From assembly GCF_014200455.1 (NCBI RefSeq), contig NZ_JACHBW010000005.1, forward strand, positions 124,001 through 188,000: DNA of 64,000 nt, read 5' to 3'. This stretch comes from Paraburkholderia bannensis. GTDB taxonomy: Bacteria > Pseudomonadota > Gammaproteobacteria > Burkholderiales > Burkholderiaceae. Positions 43,578 to 52,049 of this stretch are shown here, in pieces. Position 1 is the first letter of the stretch, and each line of letters starts with the position of its first letter. The position numbers were made by a program, and so were the translations under genes. The notes below the pieces were generated by a model. The model was given only the letters and a program-made list of their open reading frames with translations, was not told the origin of the DNA and searched no databases.

Positions 43578-45968
43578 ATGAAACGAACTCGCAGCGCTGT
43601 GAGACGTGGCCGGGCGAGGCGCATGGTATCGGTGGCGGCGCTGCTGGCGTTCATGAGCGCCGGCGCACATGCGCAAGGGCAGTTGATCAACGCGGGTGCG
43701 ATGGACGCGCGTGATCTGTATCTCGAAGTCGATGTGAACGGACAGCGCACCGCCCAGATCGTGCACTTGCGCCAGTTGGGCGGCCATCTCTTCGCGAGCG
43801 GCGAAGATCTCTCGCAAGTGGGCGTGGCGACGGCGCAGCTCGGCATCGCGGATAGCGCGAGCGTCGATCTCGATTCGCTGCCCGGCCTTCATTACCGCTA
43901 CGACGCCCAACATCAGACGCTGGAACTGCAGATTCCGGATGCGATCCGCAAGCCGTTTGCGTTCGATACGCGTTCGGTTTCGGCGGTGCCGCCGGCGACT
44001 TCGGCGCGCGGCCTGGTGTTCAATTACGATGCCTTCGCGCAGGGCGGATCGGCTTCGGAATTCGCGCTGTGGAGCGAGGAGCGCTATTTCGATCCGAAGG
44101 GAGTGCTAAGCAATACGGGCGTGGCCTATCTGTACCACGACTGGAATGACTATGTGCGCTACGACAGCTCGTGGAGCATGTCGAATCCGGCGAATCTGAG
44201 TACCACGCAAATCGGCGATACGATCTCGTCCTCGCTGGCGTGGACGCGCTCGATCCGCATGGGGGGGCTCCAATATCGCAGCAATTTCGCGCTGCGTCCC
44301 GACCTCGTCACCTTCCCTGTGCCCGCGTTGCCGGGCAGCGCGGTGGTGCCGACTTCCGTCGACCTCTACATCAACAGCGTCCGCCAGTATTCGGGCAACG
44401 TGCCAAGCGGCCCGTTCATCATCAACGATGTGCCCGGCATTACCGGCGCGGGCCAAGCCACCGTCATCACTCGCGATGCGCTGGGCCGCACGATTTCCAC
44501 TTCGGTGCCGCTCTATGTGGACACGCGCTTGATGGCAGCGGGTTTGTCGAGCTATTCGTTCGAAGCCGGCTTTTTGCGCCGCAATTACGGGTTCGATTCG
44601 TTCGATTACGACTCGCGCCCGGCCGCGAGCGCATCGTGGCGGCATGGCGTCAACGATCATTTCACGCTCGAAGCGCACGGCGAAGCAACCGGTGGTCTCG
44701 TCAACGCGGGCGGCGGCCTGCTGTTTGGGCTCGGATCGGCGGGGGTGGTCAACGGGTCGGTTTCGGGCAGCGGCGGCAAACTCAATGGCGCGCAGTTGAG
44801 CATCGGCTATCAATATGTGTCGCAACGGTTTTCGGTCGATGCGCAGACGATTCGCGCGTATGGCAACTATGGCGATCTGGCGGCGCGCGACGGTTCGCCC
44901 GTGCCCGATATCACCGACCGCGTGACGCTGGCGGTGCCGTTCCTGCGCAACCAGACGTTTTCGCTCAGCTATATCGGCTACAAGATTCCATCCGCGCCGG
45001 TCTCGCAGATCGGCTCGGTGGCGTGGACGTTCAATTTCGGCAATCTGGTGTCCTTGAATCTGAGCGCCTACCAGGATTTTCGCCAGCACAATTCGCGCGG
45101 CGTGCTGCTTTCCGCGAGCATCGGCCTGGGCGGCAATGCGTCGATCAATGCGACGGTGGGGCGCCAGGACGGCGCGTCGACATGGAACGTCAACGCCTTG
45201 CGTCCGCCCGATTATTCCGGCGGCTGGGGTTGGGGCGTGCAGGCGGGCGGCACGGGCGCGACACCGTTTCGCCAGGGGCAGTTGCAGTATCTGGGCCGCT
45301 ATGGCGAGGCGACGGCGTCGGTGCAGCAGGTGGCGGGGCAGACCATCGGCGCGCTCGACCTGACCGGCGCGGTCGTGCTGATGGACGGCACGGTGCAGCC
45401 CGCCCGGCGCATCGACGACGGCTTCGCGCTGGTGTCGACGGACGGCGTCAAGGGCATACCCGTGCTGCACGAAAACCGTGTGATCGGCGTGACCGATGGC
45501 GGCGGTCACCTGCTGATCCCGGACCTCAACGCGTACCAGCACAACCAGGTGGCGATCGACGCGATGCATCTGCCCGCCGATGCGCGTATCACCGATACGT
45601 CGATGGATATCGTGCCCCAGGCGCAATCGGGCGTGCTTGCGCATTTTGGCGTGACGCGTTATCACGCAGCCTCGATCATCGTGCGCGACGCCGATGGACA
45701 GCCGTTGCCCGCTGGCGCGCGCGTACATCACGTGGAGAGTGGACACGACACGATCATCGGCTATGACGGGCTCACGTTTATCGATGGGCTCGCGCCGGAG
45801 AATCATCTGGCAATCGAGTCCGGTGACAAGCACTGCGAACTGGTGTTTGCGTGGCGGGAGAATCAGGGCGATACGCTGCAGACCATCGGGCCGCTGGTGT
45901 GCCGCTTGCAGGAGCAGCAGAGCCGGCCGCCCATGTCGGCTTCGCCGCCAACAGGAGCGCAGCCTTGA
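43578..45968 (+). CDS. Outer-membrane usher of archaic pilus (CsuD-like)
   Basis: A 796-residue protein. The signal peptide ends AHA-QGQ. N-domain: DLYLEVDVNGQRTAQIVHLR. The barrel has typical usher segments such as LVFNYDAFAQGGSASEFALW, and the plug region VPALPGSAVVPTSVDLYINS with NVPSGPFIINDVPGITGAGQ. The C-terminal plug-like domains include VVRDADGQPLPAGARVHHVE-type sequence. It secretes and orders pilin subunits. It starts 113 bp after the chaperone, a longer gap than elsewhere in the operon, and its TGA overlaps the adhesin TTG. Confidence 0.93.
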   Translation: MKRTRSAVRRGRARRMVSVAALLAFMSAGAHAQGQLINAGAMDARDLYLEVDVNGQRTAQIVHLRQLGGHLFASGEDLSQVGVATAQLGIADSASVDLDSLPGLHYRYDAQHQTLELQIPDAIRKPFAFDTRSVSAVPPATSARGLVFNYDAFAQGGSASEFALWSEERYFDPKGVLSNTGVAYLYHDWNDYVRYDSSWSMSNPANLSTTQIGDTISSSLAWTRSIRMGGLQYRSNFALRPDLVTFPVPALPGSAVVPTSVDLYINSVRQYSGNVPSGPFIINDVPGITGAGQATVITRDALGRTISTSVPLYVDTRLMAAGLSSYSFEAGFLRRNYGFDSFDYDSRPAASASWRHGVNDHFTLEAHGEATGGLVNAGGGLLFGLGSAGVVNGSVSGSGGKLNGAQLSIGYQYVSQRFSVDAQTIRAYGNYGDLAARDGSPVPDITDRVTLAVPFLRNQTFSLSYIGYKIPSAPVSQIGSVAWTFNFGNLVSLNLSAYQDFRQHNSRGVLLSASIGLGGNASINATVGRQDGASTWNVNALRPPDYSGGWGWGVQAGGTGATPFRQGQLQYLGRYGEATASVQQVAGQTIGALDLTGAVVLMDGTVQPARRIDDGFALVSTDGVKGIPVLHENRVIGVTDGGGHLLIPDLNAYQHNQVAIDAMHLPADARITDTSMDIVPQAQSGVLAHFGVTRYHAASIIVRDADGQPLPAGARVHHVESGHDTIIGYDGLTFIDGLAPENHLAIESGDKHCELVFAWRENQGDTLQTIGPLVCRLQEQQSRPPMSASPPTGAQP

Positions 45969-46930
45969 GAACGATCAGGCGCGCGTTTTGGATGCTCGGC
46001 GTAAGCCTCGTGCTGCTGTTCGCAGCGAGCGGCGCTCGCGCGCAGAGTTGCCAGGCCGTGGCGAACCCGGTGGGTTTCGGTTCGGTCAGCCCGATAGCGA
46101 ACGTGGCCTATACAACCACCTCCACCATTAGCGTGACTTGCACGTGGCCCGCCGTGTCCCTTACGCCCGATGTGCTCGTGTGCCTGAATCTGGGCGGCAC
46201 GAGCCCGCGCTCGCTCGTCAACGGCTCGAATACGCTGAGCTACGATCTCTACCGCGATAGTGGACACGCGCAGGCCTGGGGTTCGACGTATTCCGGCACC
46301 ACACCCATTTCACTCACGATGACCAAACCGAGCGGCACGACGCTCACCACCACCGTCACCGTCTATGGCCAGATAAGCTCATCGCAGCCCACGGTGCCCA
46401 CCGTCAACAGCGCCAGCACCACGTATACGCAGACATTCGGCGGCAATACCACGTCGATCAATTACGGCTTTTATCTGCTGGTCGCGCCGACGTGCGCATC
46501 GCTGGCCACGGGCGGCTCGTTTCCATTTACGGTGACCGCCACTGTCATCAACAATTGCAATATCACTGCGACCAATGTGGCTTTTGGATCGGCAGGCGTA
46601 CTCAGTTCGGCGCTTACCGCGACGGGGGCTATCACCACGGTTTGCACCAATGGCGATGCCTTCAGGATCGCGCTTAACGGCGGCGCGAGCGGCAACGTGG
46701 GCGCGCGCGCCATGCAGCGCTCGGGCGGCGGCGGCACCGTCAATTACCAACTTTATCTGGACTCGAACCGCAGCAGCGCGTGGGGAGATGGCACGGGCAG
46801 CACGGCCATGCAAGCCGGTACGGGTTCGGGCACGCAACAGGTTTTCACGGTCTACGGAAAGGTGCCGGTGCAAAGCACTCCCGCACCAGGCAATTACAGC
46901 GACACCATTACCGCGACGATTTATTTTTGA
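45965..46930 (+). CDS. Two-domain SCPU tip adhesin (CsuE-like)
   Basis: A 321-residue exported protein with two SCPU domains. The N-terminal domain (SCQAVANPVGFGSVSPIANV onward) has extra length as in CsuE tip adhesins. The C-terminal domain (VTATVINNCNITATNVAFGS, then TVCTNGDAFRIALNGGASG and TITATIYF) resembles the major pilin. The tip domain of CsuE binds hydrophobic surfaces and drives biofilm formation. The start is TTG with a TTGA overlap on the usher stop, so it is coupled. A hairpin follows the stop. Confidence 0.88.
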   Translation: MRTIRRAFWMLGVSLVLLFAASGARAQSCQAVANPVGFGSVSPIANVAYTTTSTISVTCTWPAVSLTPDVLVCLNLGGTSPRSLVNGSNTLSYDLYRDSGHAQAWGSTYSGTTPISLTMTKPSGTTLTTTVTVYGQISSSQPTVPTVNSASTTYTQTFGGNTTSINYGFYLLVAPTCASLATGGSFPFTVTATVINNCNITATNVAFGSAGVLSSALTATGAITTVCTNGDAFRIALNGGASGNVGARAMQRSGGGGTVNYQLYLDSNRSSAWGDGTGSTAMQAGTGSGTQQVFTVYGKVPVQSTPAPGNYSDTITATIYF

Positions 46931-46934
46931 ATCG

Positions 46935-46954
46935 GGTGCTAACGTGTTAGCGCC
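46935..46954 (+). terminator. Hairpin after pilus operon
   Basis: GGTGCTAAC and GTTAGCGCC can pair (one G-T) just 5 bp after the adhesin stop. An A-rich run, not a U-tract, follows, so it may protect the 3' end more than terminate. Confidence 0.4.
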
Positions 46955-47124
46955 AAAAATCGAAACTTATCATTGCGGAGAATGCGCTTAATAATTTGCG
47001 GCTGTCTTTCTAAACTTGGTGTGAAATGGCGTGGATTGAATCGTCATCGAGAAATATGAAAGGACTGTTCAGGTCCAGATTCCATTCGAGCCTATTCGAA
47101 GCTATTCGAACCAAGGAGGAGCAC

Positions 47125-47427
47125 ATGATGAAGAAGGCAACCCGCACGCTTATTGCAGCCGCTATCGTTATCACGACGTCGGGCGTTGCTTACGCACAGA
47201 ACAACACGCTGGCTACGCCGTCGGTGAAGTCGCCGGTGGCGCCCGCAAGCGAAAATAGTGGCTATGGGACGCCTGCCGCCGCGAATTCGGAAAGCGGCAT
47301 AAGCGCCGGTGCAACGAATCCAGGCCTGCCGAATGGCGCCAACGCTGCAGCAGCGGCAGACACGAGCGCATATGGCGTGAACAATACGCTGGCCAGGCCA
47401 TCCGTGAAGTCGCCTGTCGGTCAGTAA
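47125..47427 (+). CDS. Small exported protein with terminal repeats, unknown function
   Basis: A 100-residue protein with a clear signal peptide (cut after AYA at residue 24). The mature chain starts with NNTLATPSVKSPV (26-38) and ends with NNTLARPSVKSPV (86-98), an almost identical 13-residue motif at each end. Between them is a Gly/Ala/Asn/Ser-rich, flexible middle. No Cys. AAGGAGG sits five bases before the ATG and a U-tract terminator follows, so expression may be high. A second ATG at 47128 is possible. It lies after the pilus operon but is probably separate. I do not recognise a family. Confidence 0.75.
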   Translation: MMKKATRTLIAAAIVITTSGVAYAQNNTLATPSVKSPVAPASENSGYGTPAAANSESGISAGATNPGLPNGANAAAAADTSAYGVNNTLARPSVKSPVGQ

Positions 47428-47446
47428 GCGCTTTCGCCGGCGAAGA

Positions 47447-47475
47447 CCGCTGTTCTCAGGAACGGCGGCTTTTTT
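47447..47475 (+). terminator. Rho-independent terminator of the repeat-protein gene
   Basis: CCGC-T-GTTC and GAAC-G-GCGG pair around TCAG, followed by CTTTTTT. It lies 20 bp after the stop codon and 24 bp before the convergent LysR stop. Confidence 0.8.
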
Positions 47476-47498
47476 CATTGTCCATATGGTTTGCATCG

Positions 47499-48401
47499 CT
47501 AAGTAATCAGCTTCGATGTGGCCCGCACGATTTCGTCGACGAACGCGCGAACCAGGGGATGCTTGCGCTCGCCGCGTCGCCAGGCAACGTAGATTTTGCG
47601 GCGAACCTCCGGCTTGAGCTTGACCCATGCCACACCGGGCGGTGCGCGCAGTACCCGAAGGCCCGGCGCAACTGACACCGAACATCCCGAAGCCACCATC
47701 GCTTCCACCATCTCCGATCCGCGACATCGCGCGTTGATGCGTGGCTCAAAGCCGGCGCGGCGGCAGAGATCGATGACGAAGGCGCCAATCGTGCTCCACG
47801 TCGATTCAATCGCCCACGATTCGTTGCTGAGATCGGCCAGACTCAGCGATGTTTTCCTGCTCAACGGATGGCCCGTTGCGAGCGCTACGTAGAGCGAATC
47901 CTCGGTTAGCGGCACGACCTCCACGCTCTCGCGGTTATCGCCCATCGCGATTGAAATATCGTCGATCAAGGCGATGTCCGTGCGCCAGGATCGCAGCGCG
48001 GCGATGGCGTCGATGGGCTCCATTTCCTCGATGGCGATATCGAGGCGCGCAAATGCATGCCGGAGTTCCTTGACCGTGTCCGGCAGCACCATCGATGCAA
48101 TCGACGGGAAAGCGGCGACACGCAGCTCACCGGCAATTTCCTGTTTCAGTTCAGCCAGCACCGAACGGGCTTCGTCGAGCACGCCCATCACGCGTTCCGC
48201 GTATGTCGCCAATGCCTGACCGGCGGGCGTAAGCCTGACGCCACGGCCCACGCGTTCGGTGAGTTGCGCGCCGGTCTCCTGCTCAAGTTGTCCAATCTGT
48301 TGCGATACCGCCGACGGCGTCAGGAACAACGCTTCGGCCGCCGCGGCCATCGTGCCGCACCTCGCCAGTTCCAGCAGCGCCCGCAATCGTCCCAGGTCCA
48401 T
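47499..48401 (-). CDS. LysR-family transcriptional regulator
   Basis: A 300-residue LTTR. The DNA-binding domain is RLRALLELARCGTMAAAAEA, then LTPSAVSQQIGQLEQETGAQ. The effector domain includes IAGELRVAAFPSIASMVLPD and WRTDIALIDDISIAMGDNRE. I prefer the ATG at 48401 (GAGTG upstream) to 48422. It is divergent from the DUF3563 gene at 48536; the spacer is AT-rich and contains T-N11-A-type sequence. Target unknown. Confidence 0.9.
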   Translation of the reverse strand: MDLGRLRALLELARCGTMAAAAEALFLTPSAVSQQIGQLEQETGAQLTERVGRGVRLTPAGQALATYAERVMGVLDEARSVLAELKQEIAGELRVAAFPSIASMVLPDTVKELRHAFARLDIAIEEMEPIDAIAALRSWRTDIALIDDISIAMGDNRESVEVVPLTEDSLYVALATGHPLSRKTSLSLADLSNESWAIESTWSTIGAFVIDLCRRAGFEPRINARCRGSEMVEAMVASGCSVSVAPGLRVLRAPPGVAWVKLKPEVRRKIYVAWRRGERKHPLVRAFVDEIVRATSKLIT

Positions 48402-48535
48402 CGTGTTCACTCCCGATTTCAATTGTTCAAATCGGCTAATGTATTGCTAAAAAAACGATAAGTATACGTGTACGAATCCGACGCCTAAAGTGCGAGCTAC
48501 ATGCAACGCTTGTTAGCCACTTCCCGGAGGTCGAT

Positions 48536-48676
48536 ATGCCTGACTTTCTCTTTTTCATGCGGATTTTTAGCTGGATTGCGCGCCATGAACAGCGGCAAAA
48601 CGTGGGGTATCTCTCGGGCGCGGCCGACCTCGCCGAACTGGAGCGCCGGATGCGCGTACTTGAAAGACGCGGCTAG
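48536..48676 (+). CDS. DUF3563-family small protein
   Basis: A 46-residue protein: MPDFLFFMRIFSWIARHEQR, then GYLSGAADLAELERRMRVLE and RRG. The amphipathic N-terminus and the L-S-G-A-x-D-L-x-E-L-E-R-R-M pattern are those of DUF3563, common in Burkholderiaceae and often responsive to growth conditions. GGAGG lies six bases before the ATG. It is divergent from the LysR gene. Function unknown. Confidence 0.85.
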   Translation: MPDFLFFMRIFSWIARHEQRQNVGYLSGAADLAELERRMRVLERRG

Positions 48677-48992
48677 CGGATCAGCAAGGTCTGCTTTACA
48701 TTGTCAGCGGTTCGCATCCTCATCCACTGTCACGGCTCGCCAGCAAAGACAATCTGGAGCCGCCAGCACGGTGTTTCGGGCATGTACGTCTACTGCCGGC
48801 TCCATGACGATGTCTACGCCGGGCGCAATTTCAGTCATCTCGAAGCGCGCTTCGAAGACCCCGGGGCGGATGTGGCGGCCGGACGGTTAGAACTGCAGGC
48901 TAGTTTGCGCAGGGCCGCCGCAGCGTCACGCTCCCCACCAAAAAACAACGCCCGGAATTCCGGGCGTTTGATTTTCATTGGCCTGATCGACT
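48677..48992. other. Spacer after DUF3563 gene
   Basis: A 316-bp stretch without a supported gene. A plus-strand frame from 48701 contains GMYVYCRLHDDVYAGRNFSH, protein-like but unrecognised, and it runs on through a terminator and an antisense gene, so I do not call it. The right end holds a perfect palindromic terminator. Confidence 0.4.
48948..48967 (-). terminator. Palindromic terminator of the SCPU-like gene
   Basis: ACGCCCGGAATTCCGGGCGT is a perfect 20-base palindrome. On the minus strand it is followed by TGTTTTTT, a good U-tract, 26 bp after the stop at 48993. A T-rich tract also follows on plus, so it may work both ways. Confidence 0.75.
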
Positions 48993-49289
48993 TCAAAACG
49001 TCACGGTCCACAGCGCATTCGCCGTGCGTTGCGCGCCGAACTCCACGGCGGAGTTAATCCGCATTGAAGAAGGATCGGCTTGCGAGACGAGATAGGGCTC
49101 GCCGTGCAGACAGCTCACGGCGGGAGCAACGCGGTCGTCTGCTGCGCTGATGAGGCAGCTTTGCTGGACGACGAGACTCACGACCATGGAGGCCGGAGCG
49201 GGTTCGGCGGCGTCGCCGGTGGCGAGAACCGAGAGGCTGAGGGCGAGCCCGAAGGCTAACGCCAGCCAGTGGCGGATAGGGCGGGACAT
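48993..49289 (-). CDS. Small exported SCPU-like protein
   Basis: A 98-residue protein with a signal peptide (LALAFGLALSLSVLATGDA). The mature part MVVSLVVQQSCLISAADDRV, then SCLHGEPYLVSQ and the final WTVTF echo the core strands of the spore coat U fold: C-x-I-S-A, C-x-x-G-x-P-Y and a terminal VTF. At about 70 mature residues it is half the normal domain length. It could be a minimal or degenerate pilin-like protein. Upstream lies the Zur-type box of the divergent ZnuD-like gene. Confidence 0.55.
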   Translation of the reverse strand: MSRPIRHWLALAFGLALSLSVLATGDAAEPAPASMVVSLVVQQSCLISAADDRVAPAVSCLHGEPYLVSQADPSSMRINSAVEFGAQRTANALWTVTF

Positions 49290-49843
49290 GTTCGGAAACG
49301 ATTCTTCTTTGTTGCGGGCGCAGGGATCGATGGATGGGAACGGCGTCTATCCGTTTGTCGGCAGCGCGACGCAAAAGTTGAGCACTGCGGGTTGAGCACT
49401 GCGGCCATCGGCGAGGGCTTCAGGTAGGGCGGCGCTCCATGAGGCGCGGTCCATGAGCGCCTTTGCGTCTGCCTTTGCGCTGACTTTGAAATTCGATTCG
49501 CCCCGCGCCTGCGGGCCGATGTCGTCAATATGCGCGCCTGCGCGCCCCATTGCAACATTCCCGAAACTATTTTCCTCGCCCGTCAAAGGCTTTCCTGGCG
49601 GGCTGTCCAGCGATTCCCGCCTGCTTCGAAGTGATAAGCAAACTGAAAATTCATCTTCACAATAGGTAATGTTATAACGTAACATTCGCGTCGACTATTG
49701 CGGCCAGCAACGCAACAGCGCCTCACGCGCCGCGCACAAGGGCCAGGGGAATCGCCCGTGTGCCGCGCCTCATTCCACCGACACAACTCAAGAAGCAAAC
49801 AACGATCACCGTGGCGACTTCAACCCAGTCTGAACTTTCATCG
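49290..49843. other. Regulatory region of ZnuD-like gene
   Basis: A 554-bp stretch. A minus-strand frame at 49347-49685 ends SAQPAVLNFCVALPTNG and could encode a second small secreted protein, but it has no convincing start or signal peptide, so I leave it uncalled. A Zur-type box lies at 49668-49686. In-frame GTG codons at 49760 and 49811 are alternative starts for the receptor gene. Confidence 0.45.
49668..49686. promoter_or_regulatory. Zur-type operator
   Basis: AATGTTA-TAACG-TAACATT has perfect 7-base arms and closely follows the proteobacterial Zur consensus (AATGTTATANTATAACATT). It lies upstream of the ZnuD-like receptor, so zinc repression is the straightforward reading. It could also control the minus-strand genes to the left. 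Confidence 0.75.
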
Positions 49844-51958
49844 ATGCGGCGCGCCGCACGTCCGCGACGCGCATTGTCATCCCGTGCGGCGCTGTTGCGC
49901 CTCACGCCGGTTTCGCTCGCGCTGCTCGGCGCGCTGGCCCATGCGCAGTCCACCAACCGTGCTACGAGCAGCGTTAGCGCCAACGCGGCGTCCGAAGCTA
50001 CGCTGGCGCCCGTTTTCGTCACCGCGAACCCGCTCGGCGACGCCGATCTGATCTCGCCCGCCACGGCGCTCGACGGCGACGCACTGACGCTGCGCGCCGC
50101 GAATTCGATCGGCGAAACGCTCAACGGCCTGCCCGGCGTATCGACGACGACCTACGGCCCGATGGTCGGCCGCCCGATCATCCGCGGCATGGACGGCGAC
50201 CGCATCCGCGTGCTGCAGAACGGCGTCGCGGCCTGGGACGCGTCCTCGCTCTCTTACGACCACGCCGTGCCGCAAGACCCGCTCACGGTCGAGCGCGTCG
50301 AAATCGTGCGCGGCCCGGCGGCATTGCTCTATGGCGGCAACGCGATCGGCGGGGTCGTCAACACCATCGACAACCGGATTCCCCGCGAGCCGATCCAGGG
50401 TGTGACGGGCGCGGTCGACGCCAGCTACGGCGGCGCCAACGACGCACGCGCGGGCGCGGCGCAAGTGGAGGCCGGCAATGGCCAGTTCGCTTTCCACGTC
50501 GACGCATTCGACCGCGATACCAGCGACGAACGCATCCCGGGCTACGCGCATTCGACGCGCCAGCGCGCCCTCGACGGTGCGCACGCAAGCGAAGCCTACG
50601 GCAGCATCCCGAACAGCGACGGCCGCTGGCATGGCGGCGCGGTCGGCACCTCGTACACCTGGGCCGACGGCTACGCGGGTGTCTCGTACAACGGCTATCA
50701 AAGCGATTACGGTTCGGTGGCCGAAGACGACGTGCGTCTGCGCATGCATCAGGATCATGTGGCCGTGGCCTCGGAAGTGCGCAATCTGCGCGGGCCGTTC
50801 AGCCAGCTTAAATTCGACTTCGGCTACACCGACTACGAACACCGCGAAATCGACAACGGCACCGTGGGCACCACCTTCCGCAATCACGGTTACGAAGCAC
50901 GGCTCGAAGCGCGCCACAAGAAAATCGGGCCGTTCGAAGGCGCGATTGGCGTGCAGGTGAGCCAAAACACGTTCTCCGCGCTCGGCGACGAAGCGCTCGT
51001 GCCGACCACGCAGACCACCAACGTCGCGCTATTCGGTCTCGAAGAATGGAACCTCACCCCGGCGCTCAAGCTGAGCCTGGGCGCGCGCTACGAGCACGTG
51101 AAGCTCGACCCGACGCCCAACGGCAACGAGAAGTTCGCCTCGGCGCAAGGGCGCGATTTCAATGCGGGCAGTCTGTCTGCGGGAGCGCTCTACAAGCTGA
51201 CGCCGGCATGGTCGGTGGCAGGCAACGTGGCTTACACGGAACGCGCGCCCACGTTTTACGAGCTTTACGCGAACGGCCCGCACGATGCCACGGGGCAATA
51301 TCTGATCGGCAATCCGGACGCGCAGAAAGAAAAGGCGATGTCCGGCGATCTTTCGCTGCGCTTCGAGCGCGGCCCCAACAAGGCAAGCGCGGGCGTGTTT
51401 TATAGCCGGTTCCGCAACTATCTGACCGAGTACAACACGGGCCGTCTCGTGAACGACGATGACGAAGTCGTACCCGCCGGCACCGACGGTGCGCTTAATG
51501 AAGCGGTCTATCGCGGCGTACGCGCTGAGTTCTACGGCGTGGAAATCGACAGCAAATGGCGCGTATTCGAAAAGGGCGCGCATCGCGTGGATGTATCGTT
51601 CACGGCCGATTACACGCACGCACGCAATGTCGATACCGGCGCACCGTTGCCGCGTATCGCGCCGCTGCGCGCGACGCTGGCGGGCGATTACGGTTATGGT
51701 CCGTTCGGCGCGCGCGCGGAACTCGTGCATGCCTGGGCGCAACATCGCGTGCCCGAGGACGATCTGCCGACCGATGGCTACACCACGCTCGCGCTGATCC
51801 TGACTTACAAGTTCCACGTGGGATCGACGAACTGGCTTGCGTATGTACGCGGCGACAATCTCACGAATCAGGACGTGCGTTATGCGAGTTCGGTGGTGCG
51901 CGATATCGCACCGGAAGGCGGGCGCAGCGTGATGGTGGGCTTGAGGACGACGTTCTAG
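49844..51958 (+). CDS. znuD: TonB-dependent receptor, ZnuD-like zinc uptake
   Basis: A 704-residue outer-membrane receptor. The signal peptide ends AHA-QST. The plug includes GETLNGLPGVSTTTYGPMVG, RPIIRGMDGDRIRVLQNG and the ZnuD-typical YDHAVPQDPLTVERVEIVRG followed by LYGGNAIGGVVNTIDNRIP. The barrel ends in Phe (MVGLRTTF) as required for BAM assembly. ZnuD imports zinc or zinc-bound carriers. A Zur-type box at 49668 supports zinc. The start is uncertain: ATG 49844 gives a normal signal peptide; GTG 49760 has GGGGA upstream. It is convergent with the efflux operon across a perfect hairpin. Confidence 0.88.
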   Translation: MRRAARPRRALSSRAALLRLTPVSLALLGALAHAQSTNRATSSVSANAASEATLAPVFVTANPLGDADLISPATALDGDALTLRAANSIGETLNGLPGVSTTTYGPMVGRPIIRGMDGDRIRVLQNGVAAWDASSLSYDHAVPQDPLTVERVEIVRGPAALLYGGNAIGGVVNTIDNRIPREPIQGVTGAVDASYGGANDARAGAAQVEAGNGQFAFHVDAFDRDTSDERIPGYAHSTRQRALDGAHASEAYGSIPNSDGRWHGGAVGTSYTWADGYAGVSYNGYQSDYGSVAEDDVRLRMHQDHVAVASEVRNLRGPFSQLKFDFGYTDYEHREIDNGTVGTTFRNHGYEARLEARHKKIGPFEGAIGVQVSQNTFSALGDEALVPTTQTTNVALFGLEEWNLTPALKLSLGARYEHVKLDPTPNGNEKFASAQGRDFNAGSLSAGALYKLTPAWSVAGNVAYTERAPTFYELYANGPHDATGQYLIGNPDAQKEKAMSGDLSLRFERGPNKASAGVFYSRFRNYLTEYNTGRLVNDDDEVVPAGTDGALNEAVYRGVRAEFYGVEIDSKWRVFEKGAHRVDVSFTADYTHARNVDTGAPLPRIAPLRATLAGDYGYGPFGARAELVHAWAQHRVPEDDLPTDGYTTLALILTYKFHVGSTNWLAYVRGDNLTNQDVRYASSVVRDIAPEGGRSVMVGLRTTF

Positions 51959-52021
51959 ACAAGGCGTGCCTGTCAGCCGGATCGATATCGATTGGCTGCA
52001 TAGCATTCCTGATCGATCGGT

Positions 52022-52047
52022 GAGGGCGGCATGTAAATGCCGCCCTC
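52022..52047. terminator. Bidirectional hairpin between znuD and kinase gene
   Basis: GAGGGCGGCAT and ATGCCGCCCTC pair perfectly around GTAA, between the convergent stops at 51958 and 52050. There is no U-tract on either side. Confidence 0.65.
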
Positions 52048-52049
52048 GT

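Noticed and set aside
44106..45833. Minus-strand open frame of 575 codons
   Set aside because: Antisense to the usher gene; no recognisable motif.
48701..49057. Plus-strand frame with GMYVYCRLHDDVYAGRNFSH
   Set aside because: It reads through a strong palindromic terminator into sequence antisense to an exported protein gene; no homology recognised.
49347..49685. Possible second small minus-strand gene before the ZnuD-like gene
   Set aside because: It starts inside the Zur-type box, has no signal peptide and no family resemblance; evidence is too thin.
49844..51958. Reading of the TonB receptor as a siderophore or heme receptor
   Set aside because: The plug sequence and the upstream Zur-type rather than Fur-type box favour ZnuD; no siderophore genes are adjacent.
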